A DNA stretch of 60,581 nt from an uncultured Euryhalocaulis sp. GTDB lineage: Bacteria; Pseudomonadota; Alphaproteobacteria; Caulobacterales; Maricaulaceae. Every line of letters begins with the position of its first letter. Positions within the stretch are counted from its first letter, which is position 1. The position numbers were made by a program, and so were the translations under genes. The DNA is taken from NCBI GenBank assembly GCA_913055605.1, contig CAJXKJ010000015.1, positions 1 through 60,581 of the forward strand, written 5' to 3'. Of the stretch, positions 16,218 to 27,041 are shown piece by piece. Below the pieces are notes generated by a model. That model ran no database searches. It saw only the letters and a list, made by a program, of their open reading frames with translations, and was not told the origin of the DNA.

Positions 16218-18338
16218 TTACACCTGTCCCAGCGTGCGAAGCCGGGCCTTGGGATGGATTTCGTTCTGGCTCATCACAGGGGTCTGTCCACGGAATCGCT
16301 CGATCAGGGACCGAACATAAGGCCGAATCGCCGGGCTGGTCAGCAGCACAGGCGCGGCGCCCTGATTGGCGGCGTCCTCGAAGGCGGTGCGAACCCGCGC
16401 GACGAAGTCGTGCAGGCGCGACGGCGCCAGGGCCAGCTGGCGCTCCTCGCCCTGTCCGACCAGCGCTTCGGAGAACGCGCCCTCCCATTCGGGGGACAGC
16501 GTGATGACCGGCAGCGCGCCGTCCGGCCCGCGATTGGCGTGGCACAGCTGGCGCGCCAGCCGGCCGCGCACATGCTCCACGATCCCGGTCAGGTTCTGCG
16601 TATGGGCGCTCGCCTCCGCGATGCCTTCCAGGATGCCCGGCAGGTCGCGGATCGACACCCGCTCGGCCAGAAGGGTCTGCAGCACGCGCTGGATGCCGCT
16701 GCGGCTGATCTGCGACGGGGCGATGTCGTCGACCAGCTTCTGGTGCTCTTTCGGCAGTTCGGCCAGCAGCTTTTCCGTCGCCGCATAGGTCAGCAGGTCC
16801 GGCATGTTGTCGCGCAGGATTTCGGTGAAGTGCGTGGCCAGCACGGTCGCCGGGTCGACCACGGTCATGCCGCGGAACGTGGCTTCCTCGCGCAGGCCTT
16901 CCTCGATCCAGGTCGCCGGCAGGCCGAAGGCCGGCTCCTTCACATGGTCGCCGGGCAGGTCGGCCGCGCCGCCGGACGGGTCCATGACCAGAAGATGCCC
17001 GATCTTCAGCGTGCCCTGCCCGGCCTCCAGCTCCTTCACGCACACCACATAAGCGTCGTTGGCCAGCGCCATATTGTCCAGGATGCGCACCGACGGCATC
17101 ACGAAGCCCATCTCCTGCGCCAGCGACCGGCGCAGCGCCTTCAGCTGGTCGGTCAGGCGGCGGCCCTCCACCTCGTTGATCAGCGGCAGCAGGCCATAGC
17201 CCAGCTCGATCTTCAGCTCGTCCATCGCCAGCGATTCGCTGATCGGCGCCTCGACGGGCTCGGCCTGCGCGGCCTGGGCGGCGACTTCCTCGGCGGCCTT
17301 TTTCTGCCGCGTCTGCCGGTGCAGCAGGAAGGCGGATACTCCGGCCAGCCCCCCCAGCATCGCGAACGGCACGAACGGCATGCCGGGCAGGATTCCGGCG
17401 GCCAGCGCCAGGAGGCTGACCATGGCAAGACCCTGCGGATAGCCGGTGAACTGGGCGGTCAGCGCCTTGTCCGCCGCGCCCTCGACCCCGGCCTTGGACA
17501 CCAGCAGGCCCGCGGCGACAGAGATGATCAGCGCCGGGATCTGGGACACCAGCCCGTCGCCGATGGTCAGCGTCGTATAGGTCTGGGCGGCCTCGCCGAC
17601 GGCCATGCTGTGCTGGACCATGCCGATCACGATGCCGCCGACGATATTGATGCCGGTGATCAGCAGGCCGGCGACCGCGTCGCCGCGCACGAACTTGCTG
17701 GCGCCGTCCATCGCGCCGAAGAAATTCGACTCCGCCTCCAGCGTGCGGCGGCGCTCCCGCGCCTCGTCCTCGCTGATCAGGCCGGAGGACAGATCGGCGT
17801 CGATCGCCATCTGTTTGCCGGGCATGGCGTCCAGGCTGAACCGCGCGGCCACTTCGGCGATGCGGCCCGAACCCTTGGTGATGACGACGAAGTTCACGAT
17901 CACCAGGATCGCGAACACGATCGCCCCGATCACGAAACTGCCGTTCATCACGAAGGCGCCGAACGCCTCGATGATATGGCCCGCCGCGTCCGGCCCGTCC
18001 TGCCCGTTGCCCAGGATCAGGCGCGTCGAGGCGATGTTCAGGCCCAGCCGCAGCATGGTCGCGATCAGCAGCACCGACGGGAAGGCGCTGAATTCCAGCG
18101 GGCGCTGGATGAACAGCGCCGTCATCAGGACCAGGACCGAGAAGCTGATGGAGATCGCCAGCGCGAAATCCAGCATCCAGCGCGGCATCGGCATGATCAG
18201 CATGACCAGAATGGCCATGACGCCCGCGGCCAGCGCCACGTCGCCGCGCATCGGCGCGCGCACGATCGCGCGCCAGTCCAGCGGCATGCCCGCGAATGTC
18301 GGCCCGCCTCGCGGCTGGCTTGCGCCGGCGTCGCTCAT
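16218..18338 (-). CDS. flhA: Flagellar export gate protein FlhA
   Basis: A 706-residue FlhA of normal length, the nonameric inner-membrane gate of the flagellar type III export machine. There is an N-terminal membrane part of about eight helices, the FHIPEP-family signature region (LDAMPGKQMAIDADLSSG, EAESNFFGAMDGASKFVRGDA, and TIGDGLVSQIPALIISVAAGLLVS), and a cytosolic C-terminal platform from about 360 onward ending RLRTLGQV. It lies 28 bp after flbD, within the operon. Confidence 0.97.
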   Translation of the reverse strand: MSDAGASQPRGGPTFAGMPLDWRAIVRAPMRGDVALAAGVMAILVMLIMPMPRWMLDFALAISISFSVLVLMTALFIQRPLEFSAFPSVLLIATMLRLGLNIASTRLILGNGQDGPDAAGHIIEAFGAFVMNGSFVIGAIVFAILVIVNFVVITKGSGRIAEVAARFSLDAMPGKQMAIDADLSSGLISEDEARERRRTLEAESNFFGAMDGASKFVRGDAVAGLLITGINIVGGIVIGMVQHSMAVGEAAQTYTTLTIGDGLVSQIPALIISVAAGLLVSKAGVEGAADKALTAQFTGYPQGLAMVSLLALAAGILPGMPFVPFAMLGGLAGVSAFLLHRQTRQKKAAEEVAAQAAQAEPVEAPISESLAMDELKIELGYGLLPLINEVEGRRLTDQLKALRRSLAQEMGFVMPSVRILDNMALANDAYVVCVKELEAGQGTLKIGHLLVMDPSGGAADLPGDHVKEPAFGLPATWIEEGLREEATFRGMTVVDPATVLATHFTEILRDNMPDLLTYAATEKLLAELPKEHQKLVDDIAPSQISRSGIQRVLQTLLAERVSIRDLPGILEGIAEASAHTQNLTGIVEHVRGRLARQLCHANRGPDGALPVITLSPEWEGAFSEALVGQGEERQLALAPSRLHDFVARVRTAFEDAANQGAAPVLLTSPAIRPYVRSLIERFRGQTPVMSQNEIHPKARLRTLGQV

Positions 18339-18366
18339 CGCGCGGCCTCGCTAGGAGAGTCTTGGA

Positions 18367-19722
<1,356 letters not shown>

Positions 19723-19736
19723 GGTGTTGGTCCTTC

Positions 19737-20099
19737 CTAGCCCGCGCCGTTGTCTTTGATGATTTCCGTCATGGTCACGCCCAGGCGCTCCTCGACGATC
19801 ACGATCTCGCCGCGCGCGACGAGCCGGTTGTTGACATAGATGTCGATGGCCTCGCCGACCTTGCGGTCCAGCTCCAGCACCGTTCCCGGGCCCAGCCGCA
19901 TCAGCGAGGCGACCTGCATGTGCGTGCGGCCCAGCACCGCCGACACGTTCACCGGAACGTCGGCGACGGGCGCAAGGTCGGAGGCCGCCTTGTCGTCCTC
20001 CTCCTCGCCCTGTTCGTGCTGGGCGGTCATCGGGACGTTCGGAACGCCGCCGTCCTCGTCGTCGAATTCCGGCAGGCCGAGTGCGTCGTTCTCGCTCAT
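19737..20099 (-). CDS. fliN: Flagellar motor switch protein FliN
   Basis: A 120-residue FliN. A 45-residue acidic N-terminal tail precedes the SpoA domain: VPVNVSAVLGRTHMQVASLMRLGPGTVLELDRKVGE, then VNNRLVARGEIVIVEERLGV. It forms the C-ring base with FliM and binds FliH to dock export substrates. It overlaps the end of fliH by four bases (ATGA). fliM is not in the window. Confidence 0.95.
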   Translation of the reverse strand: MSENDALGLPEFDDEDGGVPNVPMTAQHEQGEEEDDKAASDLAPVADVPVNVSAVLGRTHMQVASLMRLGPGTVLELDRKVGEAIDIYVNNRLVARGEIVIVEERLGVTMTEIIKDNGAG

Positions 20100-20761
20100 A
20101 GCTCACTCTCCGGCGCGGACTGCGCCTTTGCTGCAAACAGGTCCAGTTGCGGGGCGGGCGCTTCCTTCATGCGCTGCTCCACAAGGGCTTCGATGCGGTC
20201 GGCGACGCTCGCCGGGTCGGAATCGACCGCGCCGTTCTCCCAGTCCAGGGAACAGCCGCCGGGCGCGATCTGCTCGCTGACCGCCACGCGCAGCGCGCCG
20301 GCGAACCCGATCCCCTCCAGCATCTCCTCCAGCTTCGGCTTCAGCGCCTCGGCATGGGCGGCGGGCAGGGTGACTTTCAGGCGCGGCGCGGCGCGCAGCT
20401 CGGCGGCGCAGGCCTCGGTCAGCGCCTCGATCTCGGCGTCCGGAAAACGCTCCACCGCGGTCCCGGCGATCTTGCGCGCGGCGGTCAGGGCCAGCGTCGC
20501 GGCGTCGGACCGCAGCTCCTCGGTCAGGCGCGTCAGATGGGCGAGCACAAGTTGGAGCTGGCCGGCCATGGCCCTCAGCGCCTGGGCCTGCTCGCGCGCG
20601 GCCTCGGCCTGGGCCTCGCTCGCGCCCTCGCGGCGGGCGGCGTCGCGCTCGACCTCGATCTCCTGCTCGTTCCACACCCGCTGGACGCCGGTGTCGCGCA
20701 GGACTTCCCCGTCTTCGGAGAATTCCAGGCCGAACTCGAATTTGCGGGCTGTCGCGGTCAA
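20096..20761 (-). CDS. fliH: FliH-type flagellar export stator protein (FlbE-like)
   Basis: A 221-residue protein in the fliH/flbE slot between fliG and fliN. It begins KFEFGLEF and is helical and Ala/Glu/Arg-rich over about 35-100, with a C-terminal vacuolar-ATPase-E-like half including CSLDWENGAVD and VADRIEALVEQRM, which FliH proteins share. FliH holds the export ATPase FliI and links it to FliN. Sequence conservation in this family is low, so the name rests partly on position. Confidence 0.85.
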   Translation of the reverse strand: MTATARKFEFGLEFSEDGEVLRDTGVQRVWNEQEIEVERDAARREGASEAQAEAAREQAQALRAMAGQLQLVLAHLTRLTEELRSDAATLALTAARKIAGTAVERFPDAEIEALTEACAAELRAAPRLKVTLPAAHAEALKPKLEEMLEGIGFAGALRVAVSEQIAPGGCSLDWENGAVDSDPASVADRIEALVEQRMKEAPAPQLDLFAAKAQSAPESEL

Positions 20762-20771
20762 TTGGGCGTCC

Positions 20772-21803
20772 TCAATAGATCAGCTCGTCGTCGCCGCCGG
20801 CGTCGGCCAGCATGATCTCGCCCCGATTGGCGAGGTCCTTGGCGATGGCCACCAGCGCCTGCTGGGCGGCGTCCACGTCGCGCAGGCGCACCGGCCCCAT
20901 GGCCGACATGTCCTCGCGCATGATTTTCGCGGCGCGCTCCGACATGTTGGAGAAGAACAGGTCGCGCACGCTGTCCGACGCGCCCTTCAGCGCCAGCGCC
21001 AGCTGGCCCTTGTCCACGGCGCGGATCATGGTCTGCACCCCGCCCGGATCCAGCTTGATCAGGTCCTCGAACACGAACATCAGCGCCCGGATGCGCTCGG
21101 CGGAATCCCGGTTGCGCTCCTCCAGGCTGGCCAGGAAGCGGTTCTCGGTCTGGCGGTCGAAATTGTTGAAGATGTCGGCCATCATCTCGTGGCTGTCGCG
21201 CTTGGACGTGCGCGCCAGGTTCGACATGAACTCGTTGCGCAGCGTCTCCTCGATCTTGTCCAGGATGTCGCGCTGCACCGGCTCCATGCGCAGCATGCGC
21301 ATCACCACCTCCAGCGCGAATTCCTCCGGCAGCGCGGCCAGAACGCGGCTGGCGTGGTCGGGCCGGACCTTGGACAGGACCACCGCGACGGTCTGCGGGT
21401 ATTCGTTCTTCAGATAATTGGCGAGGACGGCCTCGTTCACATTGGCCAGCTTGTCCCACATCGTCCGGCCGGCCGGGCCACGGATTTCCTCCATCACCCC
21501 TTCGACCTTGTCCCCGGGCAGGAACTGGGTCAGCAGCCGCTGGGTCGCCTCGAACGAGCCCATCAGCGAACCGGTGTTGGACAGGTGGTCGACGAAATCC
21601 TTCAGCAGCCTCTCGACGGCGCTGGAGGACACGGTGCCCAGATTGGACATGGCGGAGGAGATTTCCTTGATCTCCTCCTCGTCCATCATTTCCCACAGAT
21701 CGCCGGATTCCTGGCCCAGCGCCAGCAGCACGACGGCGGCCTTCTCGGCGCCGTTCAGCCGGTCCGGATCGTCGATCGCGCGTTTGTCTCTGCGGGGCGC
21801 CAT
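20772..21803 (-). CDS. fliG: Flagellar motor switch protein FliG
   Basis: A 343-residue FliG joining the MS ring to the C ring and generating torque with MotA. N-terminal FliF-binding and middle armadillo domains ([33 protein letters not shown]-like [19 protein letters not shown]), then the C-terminal torque helix region [28 protein letters not shown] and [17 protein letters not shown] with the conserved charged residues. It is 7 bp after fliF and 10 bp before fliH, so cotranscribed. Confidence 0.97.
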   Translation of the reverse strand: MAPRRDKRAIDDPDRLNGAEKAAVVLLALGQESGDLWEMMDEEEIKEISSAMSNLGTVSSSAVERLLKDFVDHLSNTGSLMGSFEATQRLLTQFLPGDKVEGVMEEIRGPAGRTMWDKLANVNEAVLANYLKNEYPQTVAVVLSKVRPDHASRVLAALPEEFALEVVMRMLRMEPVQRDILDKIEETLRNEFMSNLARTSKRDSHEMMADIFNNFDRQTENRFLASLEERNRDSAERIRALMFVFEDLIKLDPGGVQTMIRAVDKGQLALALKGASDSVRDLFFSNMSERAAKIMREDMSAMGPVRLRDVDAAQQALVAIAKDLANRGEIMLADAGGDDELIY

Positions 21804-21810
21804 CGCTCTC

Positions 21811-23499
21811 TTACCGCTCGTGCATCCAGGTGCGCAGGATCGCCATCGATTCCTCCGGGTGCGCGTCCACCACTTCGGACACGCGCCGGACGGTGGAGGC
21901 TTTCAGCTTCCCGTCCACCTGGCCGATGTCGATGCTCGGAATCTCTTCGTCCTGCTGCCCCTGCGGGGCGGGCAGGGCTTCCTGATTCTCCTGCGGGGGC
22001 AGGGCCGCGGGCTTCTTGCTGGCCAGCTGCGCCGCCGCGCCGCCGGCCTGGATGGCGCCGCCGCCCGCGGCGGCCATCATCGGCGCCGGCTGGGCCAGGC
22101 CCTGGGCCAGCGGCCGGGCGACCAGAATGGTCAGCGCCAGCCCCACGATCAGCATCACGCCGATTTCCGCAAAGCGCAGGATGTCGTTCTTGTCGAAGGA
22201 GAACAGCCCGCCCGTGGCCGCCTCGCCCAGATTCAGCTGCGGCCGGTCGAACGGCAGGCTGGTGATTTCCAGAACGTCGCCGCGCGCCTCGTCATAGCCG
22301 ACCGCCGCGCGGGCCACCGCCGCGATCCGGGCCAGTTCGTCCTCGGTGCGCGGGCGCCAGCTGACCGTCCCGTCGTCGCCGACCACGCGGGCCTCGTCCA
22401 CCGTCACCGCGACCGACAGCCGCTCGATGTCCCCGGCCTCGCGCACCTCGGTCGTCGTGGTGCTGGAGATTTCGTAGTTCAGCGTCTCTTCGGTGCGGCT
22501 GGATTCGGAGGTCGGGCCGCCATTGGCGTCGCCCGCCCCGCCGTCGTCCGGCAGGTTGCCGCTGACCGACACCGGCGCGCCTTCGCTATCCCGGTCCGAA
22601 TTGGCTTCCTCGATCAGGGAGCTGGAGCGGACGACCTGGCCGTCGGGGTCATAGGTCTCGGCGCTGGTGCTGATTCGCGTCAGGTCGATCTCGGCCGCCA
22701 CCTGTACGCGCGCCCCGTTCGACCCCACGATGGGCAGCACCGCGTCCAGAACCTTGCGGCGCAGCCGCTCTTCCAGCGTCGCGCGCCGGTCCTCCAGGAT
22801 CACCGCGCCCATCGTGTCCTCGTCCTCGCCCGCCCCGTTGGCCAGGGTGCGGCCTTCCTCGTCGACAACAGTGACGTGGCTGGGCTTCAGGCCCGGCACG
22901 GCGGTGGACACCAGATTGCGGATGGTGCGGGCGTGGCTGCTGGCCAGCGCCGGGTCGAACAGTCCGATTACCACCGTGGCCGTGGGCTCCGCCGCGTCGC
23001 GTTCGAACAGCCGCCGCTCGGGCAGGACCAGATGCACGCGGGCGGCGGTGATGCCGCGAATCGTGCGGATCGTGCGCGCCAGCTCGCCCTCGATGGCCCG
23101 GCGGGCGTTGACGTTCTGGACGAACTGGGTGGAGCCCAGCGCGTCCGCCTCGTCGAAAATCTCGTATCCCACGGCGCCGGAGCCGAGCGCGCCTTCCTGC
23201 GCCACCAGGATCCGCGCCTGGCTGACCTGGTCGCGCGGCACATAGATGGAGCCGCCGTCGGCCCCGATCTCATAGCGCACCCCGCCCTGATCCAGCTGCT
23301 GGGCCACATGGGCCGCGTCCGTCGGCTCCAGCCCGGCATAGAGGAGAGAGCGCGATTCGCCGCCCGACCGCGCCATCAGGAAGAACAGCGCCGCGGCCAC
23401 GCCCGCGGTGACGCCGAAGATCAGAACCAGCCGGCCCGCGCTGGCGCCTTTCAAAAAGCCCGTCAGTCCGCTCAACGGAAATCCCCACAAGTCCGCCAC
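21811..23499 (-). CDS. fliF: Flagellar MS-ring protein FliF
   Basis: A 562-residue FliF, the MS-ring subunit and usual first gene of the class II operon. Two membrane helices bracket the periplasmic ring-building region: about residues 24-45 and about 445-465 ([19 protein letters not shown]). Ring motifs include [17 protein letters not shown] and [21 protein letters not shown], and the cytosolic tail ends with the FliG-binding segment [18 protein letters not shown]. The likely start is GTG at 23499; no ATG is available before the first helix and no strong ribosome site is visible. Confidence 0.95.
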   Translation of the reverse strand: MADLWGFPLSGLTGFLKGASAGRLVLIFGVTAGVAAALFFLMARSGGESRSLLYAGLEPTDAAHVAQQLDQGGVRYEIGADGGSIYVPRDQVSQARILVAQEGALGSGAVGYEIFDEADALGSTQFVQNVNARRAIEGELARTIRTIRGITAARVHLVLPERRLFERDAAEPTATVVIGLFDPALASSHARTIRNLVSTAVPGLKPSHVTVVDEEGRTLANGAGEDEDTMGAVILEDRRATLEERLRRKVLDAVLPIVGSNGARVQVAAEIDLTRISTSAETYDPDGQVVRSSSLIEEANSDRDSEGAPVSVSGNLPDDGGAGDANGGPTSESSRTEETLNYEISSTTTTEVREAGDIERLSVAVTVDEARVVGDDGTVSWRPRTEDELARIAAVARAAVGYDEARGDVLEITSLPFDRPQLNLGEAATGGLFSFDKNDILRFAEIGVMLIVGLALTILVARPLAQGLAQPAPMMAAAGGGAIQAGGAAAQLASKKPAALPPQENQEALPAPQGQQDEEIPSIDIGQVDGKLKASTVRRVSEVVDAHPEESMAILRTWMHER

Positions 23500-23501
23500 G
23501 C

Positions 23502-23554
23502 GTTAACCGCGCGCTAGGCAGGAATTTCCCAGTTCGCGGTAAGCACGAAGTTAA
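23502..23554 (-). promoter_or_regulatory. Possible CtrA half-sites upstream of fliF
   Basis: GTTAAC at 23502-23507 and TTAA at 23551-23554 flank the fliF start region. In Caulobacter the fliF promoter is controlled by CtrA (TTAA-N7-TTAA). Neither site here has a correctly spaced perfect partner; the best pairing, TTAA then TTAC, is one base too far apart. Offered only as a weak candidate. Confidence 0.2.
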
Positions 23555-23598
23555 TGCGGGCGCTTTCTGGTCCCGCCGGGGGGCGCTAGGCTGCTCTC

Positions 23599-23847
23599 AT
23601 GAGCGAAAAGCCGGACGGAATGACCATCGCCGCCATTGTCCTGATCGGGCTGGGCGCGGTCATCTATGGCTCGCTGGCGCTGATGGCGGTCCTGGTCGGC
23701 TTCGCGCTGACCTTTCCCTTCGGCCTTCTGGGCGTGCTGATCTTCGGCCTGCCCGCCATCGGGGTCGGCCTGCTGCTGCTGAAAGTGGTGATGGACCGGC
23801 TGAACGACCCCGAAGACCGGCATTATTCGCGCGACATCCATCAATAA
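23599..23847 (+). CDS. Small two-helix membrane protein, unknown function
   Basis: An 82-residue protein with two long hydrophobic helices (AAIVLIGLGAVIYGSLALMAVLVGFAL and FGLLGVLIFGLPAIGVGLLLLKVVM) and a charged C-terminal tail ending RHYSRDIHQ. No known family is recognised. It is divergent from fliF and lies 18 bp before a YbjQ-family gene, with which it probably forms a two-gene operon. Confidence 0.75.
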   Translation: MSEKPDGMTIAAIVLIGLGAVIYGSLALMAVLVGFALTFPFGLLGVLIFGLPAIGVGLLLLKVVMDRLNDPEDRHYSRDIHQ

Positions 23848-23865
23848 GAGGGAAGGGGGGCGGCG

Positions 23866-24180
23866 ATGATCGTCACCATGGCCGAAACCGTGCCGAACCG
23901 CGAAATCGCGGAAGTTTTGGGCATCGTGCGTGGAAACGTCGTCCGCGCGCGCTTTTTCGGGCGGGATTTCGTCGCCGGCCTGCGCAATTTCGTGGGCGGG
24001 GAGGTGAACGAATATTCCAAGCTTCTGGCCGAAAGCCGGGAACAGGCGCTGGACCGCATGACCGCCCACGCGACGTCCATGGGCGCCGACGCGGTGATCT
24101 CCATGCGCTTCACCTCGGCGGCGATCATGGAGGGGACCAGCGAAATCCTGGCCTACGGCACCGCGGTCCGGCTGGTCTGA
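23866..24180 (+). CDS. YbjQ/UPF0145 family protein
   Basis: A 104-residue YbjQ (DUF74) protein. The family pattern is clear: EVLGIVRGNVVRA, then FVGGEVNEYSKLLAESREQALDRMTAHATSMGADAVISMRF and the closing EILAYGTAVRL. Members form pentameric rings and have been suggested to bind heavy metals, but no function is proven. A strong purine-rich ribosome site (GGAAGGGGGG) precedes the ATG. Confidence 0.92.
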   Translation: MIVTMAETVPNREIAEVLGIVRGNVVRARFFGRDFVAGLRNFVGGEVNEYSKLLAESREQALDRMTAHATSMGADAVISMRFTSAAIMEGTSEILAYGTAVRLV

Positions 24181-24209
24181 CGGTTAGAGCGGGGCCCCCC
24201 TGACCAGAG

Positions 24210-25472
24210 TCAGCCCTCGTCTTCGCCCGCCACGAACAGGCGGCCGCGCTCGGTAATCAGTACGATCACCAGCGACGCCACGCCCAGCGCGGCGTTCCCC
24301 GCGACCAGCGGCATCACCGTGCCGTCATAGGCCATGCCGATCAGCGTCCCCAGCAGCGCCCCCATGATGAAGGAATAGGCGCCGGACACCGCCGCCATCA
24401 CCCCGGCGTGCCGCCCGGCCGGCTCCATCAGCAGCGAATTGAAGTTCGCCCCGATCATGCCGAAGCTGAACACCCCGATCGTGTAGGGGATATAGAAGAC
24501 CCAGAAGGAATTATGGCCGGTCGCCTCCGACACGGTCATCGCCACGAACAGGCCCAGATACAGCAGCAGCGCGAAATGGCTCAGCCGGCGCATGCCGAAC
24601 CGGCCGACCAGGCGCGCATTGACGAAGCTGGCCACCGCCATGCTCGCCGCCACGCCCGCGAAGGCCAGCGGGAAGGCCGCGCCCATCTGGTATTGCTGGG
24701 CGAAAATCTGCTCCGCCATGGCGACGAAGGCGAACAGCCCGCCGAACACGAAGCCGCTGGCCAGCGTATAGCCCAGCGAAATCCGGTTGCGGCAGACATG
24801 GACATAGGAGGCCAGCGCACTGCGCAGATGCAGCGGCGTGCGGTTTTCCGGGTCCAGCGTCTCGGGCATGCGGGCCCAGATCCACGCCGCGATCAGCGCG
24901 ATCGCCGCGAACAGCGCCAGGAACACCGCCCGCCAGGGCGCGACGAACAGCAGCAGCTGCCCCGCCGCCGGCGCGATGATCGGGGAAATCATGAACACGG
25001 TCATGGCGATGGACATGATCTCCGCCATCTTCCGCCCCGAAACCATGTCGCGCACCACCGCCACGGCGATCACGCGCATGGAGGCCGCGGCCACCCCCTG
25101 CAGCACCCGCGCCAGCAGCAGCACCCAGAAGGTCGGCGCCAGCGCGCAGGCCAGCGTGCAGACCAGCATCGCGGCCATCGACACCAGCAGGACGCCGCGC
25201 CGTCCGAATGCGTCCGACAGCGGGCCGTACAGCAGCGTCGCCACCCCCAGGCCCAGCGCATAGGACGTGATCACCATTTGCGGCGCGTTTTCGGAGGCCA
25301 GCGCATAGGCCTCCCCGATCCCGGGCAGGGCCGGCAGGATGATGTCAATGGAAAAGGCGTTCAGCCCCATCATCGCCGCGACCAGGCCGATCAGCTCCCA
25401 AGCCGGCAGCTTCATGGTCTTCTTCCCGGAGGGGACCGCGGCCGGCGGGGCGGGGTTTGTCGCAGCGTCCAT
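24210..25472 (-). CDS. Bcr/CflA-type MFS multidrug exporter
   Basis: A 420-residue twelve-helix major facilitator. The first loop and motif A read LPALPGIGEAY and YGPLSDAFGRRGVLL, and helix 4 carries RVLQGVAAASMRVIAVAVVRDM, the motif B/VRD pattern of Bcr/CflA drug:proton antiporters. Probable substrates are drugs or metabolites; specificity cannot be read. ATG 25472 has GGAGGG upstream. It is convergent with the YbjQ gene. Confidence 0.9.
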   Translation of the reverse strand: MDAATNPAPPAAVPSGKKTMKLPAWELIGLVAAMMGLNAFSIDIILPALPGIGEAYALASENAPQMVITSYALGLGVATLLYGPLSDAFGRRGVLLVSMAAMLVCTLACALAPTFWVLLLARVLQGVAAASMRVIAVAVVRDMVSGRKMAEIMSIAMTVFMISPIIAPAAGQLLLFVAPWRAVFLALFAAIALIAAWIWARMPETLDPENRTPLHLRSALASYVHVCRNRISLGYTLASGFVFGGLFAFVAMAEQIFAQQYQMGAAFPLAFAGVAASMAVASFVNARLVGRFGMRRLSHFALLLYLGLFVAMTVSEATGHNSFWVFYIPYTIGVFSFGMIGANFNSLLMEPAGRHAGVMAAVSGAYSFIMGALLGTLIGMAYDGTVMPLVAGNAALGVASLVIVLITERGRLFVAGEDEG

Positions 25473-25585
25473 GGAATTCCCTCCGGCGCGCCGGCGGGCG
25501 CGGTCCCCATGTCGCGCTGCAAGTGCGAAAGATCAACCCGCCGGGCCAGCCCGGACCGGGCGCCCTCCATGCGCAAATGCGGGGA

Positions 25586-26683
25586 TCAGACGTTGAACTT
25601 GAAGTGCAGCACGTCGCCTTCCTGCACGACGTACTCCTTGCCCTCCTGGCGCGCCTTGCCGGCCTCCTTGGCCGGCTGCTCGCCGCCCAGCGCCACATAA
25701 TCGTCGAAGGCGATGGTTTCGGCCCGGATGAAGCCCTTCTCGAAATCGCCGTGGATCACCCCGGCCGCCCGGGGCGCGGTCCATCCCGCGCGGATGGTCC
25801 AGGCGCGCGCCTCTTTCGGCCCCACGGTGAAATAGGTGCGCAGGCCCAGAAGGTCGTAGCCGGCGCGGATCAGCCGGTTCAGCCCCGGCTCCTCCAGCCC
25901 CAGCTCGCCCAGATATTCGGCCCGCTCCTCGGGCTCCAGCAGGGCCAGCTCGGATTCGATCTTGGCGGAGATGGCGACCGCCGGGGCGTCTTCCTCCGCC
26001 GCGCGCGCCTGCACCTTCTCTGAATAGGCGTTGCCGGTCGCCGCGCTCTCTTCCTCGACATTGGCGATGAACAGCACCGGCTTGGACGTCAGCAATTGCA
26101 GCTTGCGCCATTCGGCGCGGTCCTCGGCCGAAACCTCGACCGTGCGCGCCGGCTTGCCGTCGCGCAGCGCCTCCAGCGCCGGGTCGATCAGGGCCAGCTG
26201 CGCCTTGGCCTCCTTGTCGCCGCTCTTGGCCTTCTTCTCGATGCCCGACCGGCGCCGCTCCAGGCTCTCCATGTCGGCCAGCATCAGCTCGGTCTCGACG
26301 GTCTCCAGATCGGCCAGCGGATCGATCCGCCCCTCCACATGGGTGACGTCGTCGTCCTCGAAACAGCGCAGCACATAGGCGACCGCGTCCACCTCCCGGA
26401 TATTGGCCAGGAACTGGTTGCCCAGCCCCTCGCCCTTGGAGGCGCCGCGCACCAGGCCGGCGATATCCACGAAATTCATCCGCGCCGGGATCACCTCTTT
26501 CGACCCGGCGATCTCGGCCAAGCGGAACAGGCGGTCGTCCGGCACCGCCACCTCGCCGACATTCGGCTCGATCGTGCAGAACGGGTAATTCGCCGCCTGC
26601 GCCGCGGCTGTCTGCGTCAGCGCGTTGAAGAGGGTCGACTTGCCGACATTGGGCAGGCCGACGATGCCGCATTTGAAGCCCAT
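25586..26683 (-). CDS. ychF: Ribosome-associated ATPase YchF (OLA1 family)
   Basis: A 365-residue YchF, matching the usual length. Residues 1-16 read MGFKCGIVGLPNVGKST (P-loop 8-16), followed by the switch NYPFCTIEPNVG and DIAGLVRGASKGEGLGNQFLANIREVDA, which is diagnostic for YchF. The C-terminal TGS domain ends FEKGFIRAETIAFDDYV and VVQEGDVLHFKFNV. Although in the Obg GTPase class, the missing NKxD specificity lets it use ATP. Start 26683 gives the canonical N-terminus. Confidence 0.97.
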   Translation of the reverse strand: MGFKCGIVGLPNVGKSTLFNALTQTAAAQAANYPFCTIEPNVGEVAVPDDRLFRLAEIAGSKEVIPARMNFVDIAGLVRGASKGEGLGNQFLANIREVDAVAYVLRCFEDDDVTHVEGRIDPLADLETVETELMLADMESLERRRSGIEKKAKSGDKEAKAQLALIDPALEALRDGKPARTVEVSAEDRAEWRKLQLLTSKPVLFIANVEEESAATGNAYSEKVQARAAEEDAPAVAISAKIESELALLEPEERAEYLGELGLEEPGLNRLIRAGYDLLGLRTYFTVGPKEARAWTIRAGWTAPRAAGVIHGDFEKGFIRAETIAFDDYVALGGEQPAKEAGKARQEGKEYVVQEGDVLHFKFNV

Positions 26684-26723
26684 CGGGGAAATCCGTGCGT
26701 GGATAGGATGGGCGGGCAAATGG

Positions 26724-26765
26724 CCGTCCCGCGCCCCCGCGTCAAGCGGGGGCGGGCAGGGACGG
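26724..26765 (-). terminator. Strong two-part stem-loop after the DUF1508 gene
   Basis: A 9-bp perfect stem (26732-26740 with 26746-26754, loop GTCAA) is extended by a 7-bp outer stem (26724-26730 with 26759-26765). It lies just downstream of the minus-strand DUF1508 gene and upstream of ychF. The following minus-strand bases (CCATTTGCC) are only weakly U-rich, so it may terminate inefficiently or serve as RNA stabiliser. Confidence 0.55.
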
Positions 26766-26782
26766 CGCGCGGCGTGGGGCCG

Positions 26783-26968
26783 TTATTCGCCGGTGACGTC
26801 CACCAGTTCGGCCGACGGGGCGTTGGTGCGGATGGATTCCACGCCGTTCTGGGCCGACTGCTTGGTGGTGTAGCGCTCGCTCTGACAGATGATTTCCCCG
26901 TTCGGGGCCTTCAGAACGAAATGATACTGGCCGTCGGCCGCTTTCTTGATCTCGAACTTCGCCGCCAT
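26783..26968 (-). CDS. DUF1508 (YegP-type) small protein
   Basis: A 61-residue single-repeat DUF1508 protein: KFEIKKAADGQYHFVLKAPNGEIICQSERYTTKQSAQNGVESI is the full family repeat (E. coli YegP has two). Function is unknown; the fold is a small beta-rich dimer. ATG 26968 has GGGAGAA upstream. It ends just before a strong stem-loop and appears to be its own transcription unit. Confidence 0.92.
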   Translation of the reverse strand: MAAKFEIKKAADGQYHFVLKAPNGEIICQSERYTTKQSAQNGVESIRTNAPSAELVDVTGE

Positions 26969-27041
26969 GGGGCGTTCTCCCGTGCTTGTGTGGATTCTGG
27001 CTGCACGGGGAACAGCGCGCGGGGCGCGCAATGGTTTCAGA